Shown here: positions 1 to 5,400 of the stretch, piece after piece
Position numbering within the stretch: the first letter of the stretch is position 1
Layout: every line of letters begins with the position of its first letter
The notes under the pieces: generated by a model
Told to the model about the DNA's origin: nothing
Database searches by the model: none
The model's input: the letters and a program-made list of their open reading frames with translations, nothing else
Source of the DNA: an uncultured Gammaproteobacteria bacterium
GTDB taxonomy: Bacteria; Pseudomonadota; Gammaproteobacteria; Arenicellales; Poriferihabitantaceae
Reading direction: 5' to 3'
Assembly (NCBI GenBank): GCA_938021685.1
Contig: CALIFM010000221.1
Span: forward strand, 1 to 5,400
Length of the DNA: 5,400 nucleotides
Translations under genes and position numbers: made by a program

Positions 1-38
1 CTGAAACTGAATAGATATATTTATCAAAATCTTACAGT

Positions 39-58
39 CTTAATTGAAAGTAATTAAG
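39..58 (-). terminator. Weak AT-rich hairpin across the hydroxylase stop codon
   Basis: A perfect 7-base inverted repeat, CTTAATT and AATTAAG around a 6-base loop, spans the stop codon of the hydroxylase gene. It could mark the end of the transcript. The stem contains a single G-C pair and no U-tract follows it in the transcript direction, so it is at best a weak or Rho-assisted terminator and may be a chance palindrome in AT-rich DNA. Confidence 0.2.
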
Positions 59-1076
59 TGAAATAACGTTCCTTTTTCTTCAAGCGTTGCGTAATAAACG
101 CTTGGTGCGATTCTTCGGTGCCGCCGTGCATCGAATTAAGCCAACGGTCGAAGGGAATCGCCAGATTGCCATAATTACAATCAAAATGACGATGGTGCAG
201 TTGGTGGAAAAACCCACCTAAAGGCATTACATTTTTATTGCCTAGTATAATACCCTCGTGCCCAGCATGCGAGGTGGGGGCCGATAAGGCAAAAAACTGC
301 AAGTGATAAATGATAACAAGCGGATTAGCCGGCACTACGAAGTGAATCAGCACCGTGCCAAGATATAAAAAGTGTTCAATGGGGTGCATCGACAAACCCG
401 ACCATGGCCCCACGTTAGTATTGCGGTGGTGCACATTGTGTGCCAAACGGTATAACGGTGGCCAATGTAATAGACGGTGAATCCAATGAAAATAAAACGT
501 CTCCCACAATGGGATCAAAAACAGCAACAAGGCGGTGAGACAAAGCCCTGCCACTGTATTGGATAGAGCAGGCACGTGGCCATGGGCCATTGCCCAAAGC
601 ATCAATACTTCATAAGCGGTCCAAATCGGCACGCCGCTTGCGCAAGTCCAAAAGATATTGTCATGCACTTGGTGCCCAAAGGTAAAACGCTTGTTATGCC
701 CAAGTATACTGCCATCAAAACGCCGCTGGTCCCCTTGGGGTTTTAGTATGTTTAGGTATAAATGCAAGCCACCTGCCACTAATACCATCAGCAGCATATT
801 GCGTAGCAGTAAGCTCGATATCCAGCCCCATTGCAGCTGTTGACTTTGGGCTAAGCTAGGAGTGAAAAATGCCCAAGAGACGAGCGCCAAAATTAAAATA
901 AGCAGCCGGTCAGAAAATGGTAGCCATTGCTGTACTAGCCAGCGAAACACCGCGAGCGGTGAAAAAGGTCGCGTGAACAAAGGGCCAGGTTGCAGCGGTA
1001 GCGTAGGGTGGTATTGCCAGTGTTTATTTTCATAAGCGTTGCTAGCGGTATGAGTGTTATTGCTTGAGTCGCTCAT
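54..1076 (-). CDS. Fatty acid hydroxylase / sterol desaturase family membrane protein
   Basis: This is a 340-residue integral-membrane protein of the fatty acid hydroxylase superfamily (FA_hydroxylase, Pfam PF04116). These are di-iron, oxygen-dependent enzymes that hydroxylate or desaturate lipids, sterols or carotenoids in the membrane. The histidine clusters that bind the iron pair are visible: H197-x-x-H-x-x-x-H (HRLLH at 200-204), HNVHH at 213-217, HPIEH at 231-235, SHAGH at 269-273 and HQLHH at 291-295, followed by NYGN at 301-304. Hydrophobic segments lie at about 58-75, 91-110, 145-165, 175-195 and 237-262. The N-terminal 20 residues are polar and Ser/Asn-rich, and the C-terminus is basic. 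All His motifs are present, so the enzyme should be active, but the substrate cannot be read from sequence. The ATG is 16 bases after the upp stop, with only a weak AGG and no good Shine-Dalgarno, so it is probably translated from the upp transcript. Confidence 0.9.
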   Translation of the reverse strand: MSDSSNNTHTASNAYENKHWQYHPTLPLQPGPLFTRPFSPLAVFRWLVQQWLPFSDRLLILILALVSWAFFTPSLAQSQQLQWGWISSLLLRNMLLMVLVAGGLHLYLNILKPQGDQRRFDGSILGHNKRFTFGHQVHDNIFWTCASGVPIWTAYEVLMLWAMAHGHVPALSNTVAGLCLTALLLFLIPLWETFYFHWIHRLLHWPPLYRLAHNVHHRNTNVGPWSGLSMHPIEHFLYLGTVLIHFVVPANPLVIIYHLQFFALSAPTSHAGHEGIILGNKNVMPLGGFFHQLHHRHFDCNYGNLAIPFDRWLNSMHGGTEESHQAFITQRLKKKERYFT

Positions 1077-1092
1077 GCTTTAATCAAGGAAC

Positions 1093-1719
1093 CTATTTGG
1101 TGCCAAAAATTTTGTCACCCGCATCGCCTAAGCCAGGGATAATATAGCCTTGCTCATTTAGATGTGAATCGATGGCGGCGGTATACACCTGCACATCAGG
1201 GTGCTTTTCTTCCAGCGCGGCAATGCCCTCGGGGGCTGCCACCAAAAAAATGCCAATAATGTCTTTGCAGCCTGCTGCTTTTAGCATGTCGATGGTGGCA
1301 ATCAAGGTGCCGCCAGTAGCTAGCATCGGGTCAATTACCATGGCCTTGCGTTCGTTAATGTCTTCCACCAACTTTTCAAAGTACACCACGGGCTTTAAGG
1401 TTTCTTCATTGCGATACAGGCCTACCACCGAAACCTTAGCGCTGGGGATGGCCTGCAGCACGCCGTCCAACATACCAATGCCAGCACGTAAAATAGGCAC
1501 TACTGAGATTTTCTTGCCCTGAATCTGTTTCACTTTAGTAGTACCTGACCAAATATCAATTTCAATTTCTTCAGTGGGCAATCCTCTGGTCGCTTCATAG
1601 GTCAGCAACATGCCGATCTCCGCTGCCAGCTCGCGAAATACTTTGGTGCTGATATCTCGATTGCGGATTAAGCCTAGTTTGTGGCTGATAAGAGGATGGC
1701 GTATTTCGTGGATAGGCAT
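1093..1719 (-). CDS. upp: Uracil phosphoribosyltransferase
   Basis: This cytosolic pyrimidine-salvage enzyme converts uracil and PRPP to UMP and diphosphate. The 208-residue length equals that of the E. coli enzyme, and the match runs end to end from memory of that protein. Recognisable blocks are HPLISHKLGLIR (8-19), DISTKVFRELA (22-32), LLTYEATR (38-45), VPILRAGIGMLDGV (74-87), the PRPP-binding loop VIDPMLATGGT (128-138), VAAPEGIAALE (160-170) and the uracil-binding end GYIIPGLGDAGDKIFGTK (191-208). The start is fixed by this alignment. The ribosome binding site is weak, with only GAG about 11 bases upstream. The usual partner uracil permease gene (uraA) is not adjacent; a membrane hydroxylase gene follows after 16 bases instead. 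Upstream lies the gene-free stretch, where I found no convincing sigma70 promoter, although a GATAAT -10-like hexamer sits at 1740-1745 on the minus strand. Confidence 0.98.
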   Translation of the reverse strand: MPIHEIRHPLISHKLGLIRNRDISTKVFRELAAEIGMLLTYEATRGLPTEEIEIDIWSGTTKVKQIQGKKISVVPILRAGIGMLDGVLQAIPSAKVSVVGLYRNEETLKPVVYFEKLVEDINERKAMVIDPMLATGGTLIATIDMLKAAGCKDIIGIFLVAAPEGIAALEEKHPDVQVYTAAIDSHLNEQGYIIPGLGDAGDKIFGTK

Positions 1720-2005
1720 GGTGCTAAAGTCTCATTGTGATTATCGTAGCGAATCATGTTTATAACGATCGCCTAATTATTGATTGATTCTAACAAACTT
1801 GCAGGCGACAATGGCGGCATAAAAAATGCCTAAGGCGGTCAATTATTTCACCTCTATCGGACAGAAAATCTTATGCTAGGCAAGCGCGGTGCGCGCACTC
1901 AATAATATGAGGCGGTGTTGGCGGTGATCAGTGTCGGCACTTGCAAAGCGGCGGACTTTCTCACTGATAAAGGCTGGGATGCATCTATCTCACAATGATC
2001 CATAA

Positions 2006-2158
2006 TTTATAAATCATGCAGTCGGGCTGCGACACAAGTATGGTGCATCGGCGCTTAAGCAAGGCGATCAAACCGCGCTCCAAACAGGCATGACTTTTCT
2101 CGTGGACGGCGGTATTTCGTTGGGTGATCGATGGATGGGTGCATCGTCGATTTGGTGA
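2006..2158 (+). pseudogene. Possible remnant: C-terminal tail of a short-chain dehydrogenase
   Basis: A 50-codon open stretch ending at TGA (2156-2158) reads near its end TGMTFLVDGGISLGDRWMG. The TG-x-x-x-x-VDGG block followed by a short tail is typical of the C-terminus of classical SDR (short-chain dehydrogenase/reductase) enzymes, where it precedes the stop by about 5-20 residues; here 16 residues follow. The nucleotide-binding Gly motif and the catalytic Tyr-x-x-x-Lys region are not found upstream in any frame, and a stop (TAA, 2003-2005) closes this frame. A whole SDR needs about 750 bases, more than is available before upp, so most of the gene is gone. The assignment rests on a short motif and could be chance. 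Confidence 0.35.
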
Positions 2159-2190
2159 TGGTTACTGTATGGTTGCGAATACCTCAATGA

Positions 2191-2385
2191 TTACTCCTGC
2201 GCATAGCATGGCTGGAGCAAGCTCTAAGTAAGCACAAAGCGCCGCTGCAGTACGATGCTATCATCACGCTCGCGGTTCTAGCACGCCGTATGCAGTGCGC
2301 AGGGCGAGCAAATTACACACCACTGCAAGCTGATGATTCCACCAAAGTTTTGAGCAAGATTATTTTAGCGATGGGCAAGGCATAA
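2191..2385 (+). pseudogene. Open 64-codon fragment of unknown identity
   Basis: This frame is open for 64 codons between TGA (2188-2190) and TAA (2383-2385). The translation has balanced composition with alternating helical-looking stretches (IAWLEQALSKHK, DAIITLAVLARRM, STKVLSKIILAMGKA). The first ATG is codon 34 (2290-2292), and no Shine-Dalgarno precedes it or any early codon, so it is unlikely to be an independent gene. It reads more like the C-terminal end of a broken gene, on the same strand as the SDR-like fragment just upstream. I do not recognise the family. Confidence 0.25.
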
Positions 2386-2440
2386 CAAGGAGCTAGGCAG
2401 CTACAATCAAAAATAGCCTAAATTTAGCAGCTTGTGATAA

Positions 2441-3778
2441 TTATAAACCACCGCTTAGATATACTAAGGCCGTCCCCAGTAATGACGACAACCCCAGCAC
2501 TTGCACAATTGGCCAATGTCGCTTAAAGGCTAGAAAGCCGCACAGTGCGGTCAGCACAACTACTCGCCAGTCGAGAGTATTAAACTGCGGTGTCCATAAG
2601 GTCATAGGTCCGAATTGCTTAGCAGCTACTTTCTCAAATAATACATGTAGAGCAAACCACATGGTCAGATTTAAAATCACTCCCACCACAGCGGCTGAGA
2701 TGGCCTCTAATGCGCCCTTTAAACGCGGCTGGGCGCTGATCCAATCAATGTAGGGGGCGCCGGCAAAAATCCATAAAAAACAAGGCACAAATGTAGCCCA
2801 TAAAGTGACGATTGCGCCAGCAATGCCGAGCCCTAAGCCGCCTTCACGAAAGGCAGCTAAAAAGCCAACAAATTCGGTGACTAAAATCAACGGCCCTGGT
2901 GTGGTTTCAGCTAAGCCTAGTCCATCCATCATCTCTCCTGCGCTGAGCCAACCCCAATGGTTAACCACGTCTTGCCCCATGTAAGCCAGCACTGCATAAG
3001 CGCCGCCAAAAGTAACCACTGCAAGGCGTGAGAAAAATTGGCCAAGTTGGTTAAGCACAGCATGGTCTGAAAACTGCGCAATCAGCAGCAATGGTCCCCA
3101 CCATATCATTAACCACAACGCCACAGTACGCAGCAGTCCGGTTAGTTTTTGTGGCTTGCTTATAACAGGCTGCGCCTCTACTTTACCATTGAGGTTAGCG
3201 GCTGCGCGCATAAAGCCAAACATAGCTGCTGCCAATACAATGAGAGGGTAGGGCACATTGAAAAAGAAGATACCGATAAAAGCCAGCGCCGCTACAACTT
3301 TAAGGGCATGGGCTTTTAAAGTGCGCTTGCCAATGCGCAGCAAGGATTCCACCACCACGATTAGCACCGCTGCTTTTACACCCAAAAACAGCGCCTGCAC
3401 CAATGGCACATCGCCGGCGAGTGCATACACCATCGCTAGGGCCAATATCACTAAGGCCCCGGGTAGTACAAATAATAGGCCAGCAATCAAGCCGCCTAGC
3501 ACACCGTGCAGACGCCAGCCAGCAAAGGTCGCCAGTTGCATGGCTTCAGGCCCCGGCAGCAACATGCAAAAGCTTAAGGCATTGAGAAAGCTTTTTTCTT
3601 GCATCCAGCGTTTTTGCTCTACAATCAGCTGGTGCATCAGCGCAATTTGCGCCGCTGGGCCACCAAAAGACAACAACCCTACTTTACCCCACAACTCGCT
3701 GGCCTCACGCAAGCTAGGCACAGTGTTGGTTTGGTCAGGTGCCTGTTGCTCGGTTTGCGTATTCTGTTCGTTAACCAT
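2441..3778 (-). CDS. chrA: Chromate transporter ChrA, two-domain form
   Basis: This 445-residue inner-membrane protein is a long-chain member of the CHR family (Chromate_transp, Pfam PF02417), which exports chromate from the cytoplasm and so confers resistance. It has two homologous halves. The N-terminal CHR domain (about 23-195) carries GLLSFGGPAAQ (34-44) and LLPGPEAMQLA (73-83). The C-terminal domain (about 245-443) carries the matching VVTFGGAYAVL (254-264) and ETTPGPL (291-297). Both halves are rich in hydrophobic helices, joined by a polar linker around 195-212. The N-terminal 22 residues are Gln/Thr/Asn-rich and polar. Length is normal for a two-domain ChrA, and the signature FGG and PGP motifs are intact. 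The ATG follows the chrB stop with no gap (TAG then ATG), and an AGGAGG lies 10 bases before it, which suggests translational coupling. Transport of another oxyanion is possible. Confidence 0.95.
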   Translation of the reverse strand: MVNEQNTQTEQQAPDQTNTVPSLREASELWGKVGLLSFGGPAAQIALMHQLIVEQKRWMQEKSFLNALSFCMLLPGPEAMQLATFAGWRLHGVLGGLIAGLLFVLPGALVILALAMVYALAGDVPLVQALFLGVKAAVLIVVVESLLRIGKRTLKAHALKVVAALAFIGIFFFNVPYPLIVLAAAMFGFMRAAANLNGKVEAQPVISKPQKLTGLLRTVALWLMIWWGPLLLIAQFSDHAVLNQLGQFFSRLAVVTFGGAYAVLAYMGQDVVNHWGWLSAGEMMDGLGLAETTPGPLILVTEFVGFLAAFREGGLGLGIAGAIVTLWATFVPCFLWIFAGAPYIDWISAQPRLKGALEAISAAVVGVILNLTMWFALHVLFEKVAAKQFGPMTLWTPQFNTLDWRVVVLTALCGFLAFKRHWPIVQVLGLSSLLGTALVYLSGGL

Positions 3779-4609
3779 CTAGGCCTTGCCTCCTGTATTG
3801 TTCTGATGCATGGGCCAGTCGTGCTTTTCATCGGTGGCATCGCGGCACCAGCGGTACAGGCCGTCGTACAGCGCCATGCTGGCATCTAGCTGTGCTAAGT
3901 CGTCTTTATACATGCGCGATAAGCCTAATGAGACGGCTAATAAGCCGGCTGCTTGCGGGGCCAATTCGTGTTGCCCTGTATCGGCGCCGCGAATGATGGT
4001 GGCCAAGCGGTGCAGCACTGGGCTTTCTAAGCCAAATTCATCCAGCATGGTGTCAAAAGTGCATTGCTCGCCTCGGTGGCTGTAATGCACGCCTTCGATG
4101 TCAAACGGGGCTGCATTAAAACGCTCAGCTGCATCGTTTACTTCGGCTGGTTCTACGTATAAAAATACCGCACTTGGGTCGACAAAACGACGAATCAGCC
4201 AAGGGCAAGCGATACGGTCAATTTTAGGACGATGGTGGGTAATCCATATACTGCGTCCTTGGGTATCACGGTTGCTAAGCTTGTTTGTGTCGACGATGGG
4301 CAGGCCTGCTTCGTGCCAGGCAACGGTGCCACCTTGCAGAAATTGCGCATCCACTCCTGCATAACGCAATAGGGCTGCCCCGCCTTGGCTGATTTTTTTG
4401 CCTTTGTGGCAAATGGTCACCGCTTTTTTATTCTGCAAAGCAGGGGCTAAGATTTCGATGTCCTTGAAGCTGTGTCGAAATGCACAAGGTAAGCTTTGCG
4501 GTGTTAGCTCATAGTCTTCATCAATACGCAGATCGATCAAAACAGGGGCATTGGGGGTACCCACTAAGCGGGCAAGTTGCTTGGCTGTAATAGCATTGAG
4601 TGATGGCAT
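3779..4609 (-). CDS. chrB: Rhodanese-ChrB fusion, chromate resistance protein
   Basis: This 276-residue soluble protein has two domains. Residues 8-107 form a rhodanese (sulfurtransferase) domain with LIDLR (24-28), the persulfide loop C67-H-K-G-K-K and GGTVAW (93-98); the catalytic cysteine is present. Residues 120-262 form the ChrB/Chrome_Resist domain (Pfam PF09828), with the signature RPKIDRIACPWLIRRFVDP at 127-145, then FDTMLDEFGL (185-194), H200 and RGAD (207-210). Classical ChrB carries a different N-terminal regulatory region; here rhodanese takes that place, so a role as transcription regulator should not be assumed. ChrB-domain proteins support chromate resistance alongside ChrA, and the sulfurtransferase may handle thiol or sulfur chemistry during chromate stress (inference). 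No signal peptide is seen. AGGAGG lies 7 bases before the ATG, an excellent ribosome site that fixes the start. The gene is first in the operon, with chrA immediately after it. Confidence 0.92.
   Translation of the reverse strand: MPSLNAITAKQLARLVGTPNAPVLIDLRIDEDYELTPQSLPCAFRHSFKDIEILAPALQNKKAVTICHKGKKISQGGAALLRYAGVDAQFLQGGTVAWHEAGLPIVDTNKLSNRDTQGRSIWITHHRPKIDRIACPWLIRRFVDPSAVFLYVEPAEVNDAAERFNAAPFDIEGVHYSHRGEQCTFDTMLDEFGLESPVLHRLATIIRGADTGQHELAPQAAGLLAVSLGLSRMYKDDLAQLDASMALYDGLYRWCRDATDEKHDWPMHQNNTGGKA
3789..3794 (-). promoter_or_regulatory. Shine-Dalgarno site for chrA inside the end of chrB
   Basis: A perfect AGGAGG on the minus strand lies within the last codons of chrB, 10 bases before the chrA ATG. 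With the chrB TAG directly followed by the chrA ATG, ribosomes ending chrB could restart on chrA, keeping the two proteins in fixed proportion. Confidence 0.75.
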
Positions 4610-4616
4610 AACGCAT

Positions 4617-4622
4617 CCTCCT
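4617..4622 (-). promoter_or_regulatory. Shine-Dalgarno site for chrB
   Basis: A perfect AGGAGG on the minus strand ends 7 bases before the chrB ATG at 4609. This is the strongest ribosome site in the window together with that of chrA, and it decides the chrB start. Confidence 0.85.
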
Positions 4623-4640
4623 AATAAAGGTTCAAGTTTA

Positions 4641-4690
4641 GGGTTGGATGCGAAACTTAGGCTGGCGCCTCACGGGGCGTTCGCAACCCC
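4641..4690 (-). promoter_or_regulatory. Bulged inverted repeat in the chrB leader, with possible -10 upstream
   Basis: GGGTT-(4-base bulge)-GCGAA at 4641-4654 is complementary to TTCGC-AACCC at 4680-4689, giving ten pairs. The 25 enclosed bases contain a smaller AGGC/GCCT hairpin (4659-4670). On the minus strand a TATATA hexamer (4692-4697) sits just upstream, so a transcript starting near 4685 would begin with this structure, 32-80 bases before the chrB start. It could be a structured 5' leader or an operator. The -35 is poor (TTGGAA at 4711-4716 or TTCTTG at 4714-4719), so the promoter part is tentative. Confidence 0.3.
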
Positions 4691-4864
4691 ATATATAGAA
4701 TCTACCGCATTTCCAAGAATCTGTCTAGTATTGGCCTAGTGCATTAAGATGCATTGGTCGAGGCTGCATATAGCACTTTAGTTGTAAGAGACGATATAAA
4801 ATAACTTACGCAGCGGCTACAAAAGAGTATATTCATTCATTCTACTTGCCTGCTTTTGGTCACC

Positions 4865-5400
4865 ATGCAAAGCACAAATTATCAAGCCAATTTGCCCGAG
4901 AATATCCCCGCTGGCATTGCCTGGGCACTGCTGGCAGCGGTGTTCTTTGTGGCGTTGGACACCGCCGCGAAATATTTGATGCAAAGCTACCCTGTGGCGC
5001 AAGTGATGTGGGCGCGCTTTTTATTTCATGTTCTGTTTGTATTATTGTTGATGGGCCGCAGTGCGCTGCGCTTTGTGCGCAGCAACAAACCGGCTTTGCA
5101 ATGGCTGCGCTCCTGTGCCATGCTGGTGACCACCAGCTTGTTTTTCATCGGCATCAGTCGAGTGCAATTGGCGACAGCTTCTACCATTATGTTTTTATCT
5201 CCTATCTTGGTCACCGTGTTAGCTATTCCCGTACTAGGCGAATCTGTGGGTCTGCGTCGCTGGGTGGGCGTGCTAATAGGTTTTGTCGGCGCTTTTATCA
5301 TTATGCGGCCGACTTCTTTGCAGTTTGATATCGGCTTACTATTTTTGCTCGCTTCGGCATTTAGTCACGCATGTTATCAATTGGTGACCCGAAAAGTGCG
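4865..5400 (+). CDS. EamA/DMT-family membrane transporter, 5' part only
   Basis: The first 178 codons of a drug/metabolite transporter superfamily protein (EamA, Pfam PF00892) are visible; the gene continues past the right edge, and family members are usually about 290-310 residues. These inner-membrane proteins have ten helices in two EamA repeats and export amino acids, metabolites or drugs; the substrate is unknown here. Helices are seen at about 16-38, 46-64, 81-99, 103-124, 131-147 and 154-172. The first EamA repeat is complete at about 17-148, with family-typical segments WALLAAVFFVALDTAAKYLM, TASTIMFLSPILVTVLA followed by GE (125-126), and WVGVLIGFVGAFIIMRP. The frame is closed upstream by TAA at 4802-4804, and ATG 4865 is the only plausible start, but no Shine-Dalgarno precedes it (bases before it are pyrimidine-rich). 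It is divergent from chrBA, and a role in chromate resistance is not implied. A -10-like TAAAAT lies at 4797-4802 without a good -35. Confidence 0.9.
   Translation, partial: MQSTNYQANLPENIPAGIAWALLAAVFFVALDTAAKYLMQSYPVAQVMWARFLFHVLFVLLLMGRSALRFVRSNKPALQWLRSCAMLVTTSLFFIGISRVQLATASTIMFLSPILVTVLAIPVLGESVGLRRWVGVLIGFVGAFIIMRPTSLQFDIGLLFLLASAFSHACYQLVTRKV

Larger units (their letters stand above)
1720..2440. other. Gene-free stretch with decayed coding fragments
   Basis: This 721-base interval between upp and chrA holds no intact gene on either strand; every frame is broken by stops within about 65 codons. Its left part must contain the upp promoter, and its right edge is the 3' end of the chrBA transcript. 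Inside are plus-strand fragments with coding-like composition in different frames: 1912-1998, 2006-2158 and 2191-2385. The middle one resembles the end of a short-chain dehydrogenase. I infer the relic of one or more plus-strand genes reduced by deletions and frameshifts. No transposase fragment or terminal inverted repeat is visible. Confidence 0.5.

Noticed and set aside
1172..1522. A 116-codon plus-strand open frame opposite upp
   Set aside because: Antisense shadow of a highly conserved gene; the translation is Ser/Met/Thr-rich with no family signature.
1740..1800. Sigma70 promoter for upp (GATAAT at 1740-1745, TATAAA at 1759-1764, TTGTTA at 1791-1796, minus strand)
   Set aside because: No -35/-10 pair has both acceptable hexamers and 16-18 base spacing, so no pair could be chosen with confidence.
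2400..2440. Possible terminator after chrA (CTAAATTTAG palindrome followed by a short T-run on the minus strand)
   Set aside because: The palindrome has no loop once paired fully and the stem is nearly all A-T, so a stable terminator hairpin cannot form; not listed as a feature.
1720..2440. Insertion sequence or integrated element as the origin of the gene-free stretch
   Set aside because: No transposase-like translation, terminal inverted repeats or target-site duplication could be found by eye.
3258..3782. A 174-codon plus-strand open frame opposite chrA
   Set aside because: Antisense shadow of chrA: low-complexity Ser/Thr/Lys/Pro translation with no recognisable domain, while the minus strand encodes an unmistakable ChrA.
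4740..4769. Three TGCAT copies as a CRISPR-like or iteron repeat
   Set aside because: The repeat unit is only five bases with unequal spacing (10 and 15), too little to support an array or an origin.
4846..5328. A 160-codon open plus-strand frame overlapping the EamA gene
   Set aside because: It lies in a different frame from the EamA gene, has Cys/His-rich unstructured composition and no family features. The overlapping frame from 4865 gives clear EamA helices.

Overview
The window looks like chromosomal DNA from a gammaproteobacterium, probably aquatic or marine. The main pointers are a 208-residue uracil phosphoribosyltransferase very close to the enterobacterial type, balanced base composition, and short intergenic gaps. 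I cannot name the genus. Five protein-coding genes are well supported: four complete on the minus strand and one on the plus strand that runs off the right edge. I see no rRNA, tRNA, CRISPR array, complete insertion sequence or prophage.

From left to right: (1) 54-1719 holds two minus-strand genes read right to left, upp (pyrimidine salvage) followed after 16 bases by an integral-membrane fatty acid hydroxylase/sterol desaturase family protein. They are probably co-transcribed. (2) 1720-2440 is about 720 bases with no intact gene. It carries short plus-strand fragments that look like decayed coding sequence, the clearest being a tail resembling the C-terminus of a short-chain dehydrogenase. 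(3) 2441-4609 is a tight two-gene minus-strand operon. A rhodanese-ChrB fusion protein comes first, and the ChrA chromate transporter starts on the base after its stop codon. Both genes have an AGGAGG ribosome binding site. (4) 4610-4864 is a divergent regulatory region with a bulged inverted repeat in the likely chrB leader. (5) 4865-5400 is the first 178 codons of an EamA/DMT-family membrane transporter.

The chr pair forms one functional unit: ChrA is expected to move chromate across the inner membrane, and the ChrB-like partner with a sulfurtransferase domain is expected to assist chromate or thiol handling. The other genes look like ordinary housekeeping or accessory loci. Nothing here is convincingly a new system. 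The observations most worth checking are the rhodanese-ChrB architecture, the decayed stretch at 1720-2440, and the structured leader upstream of chrB.
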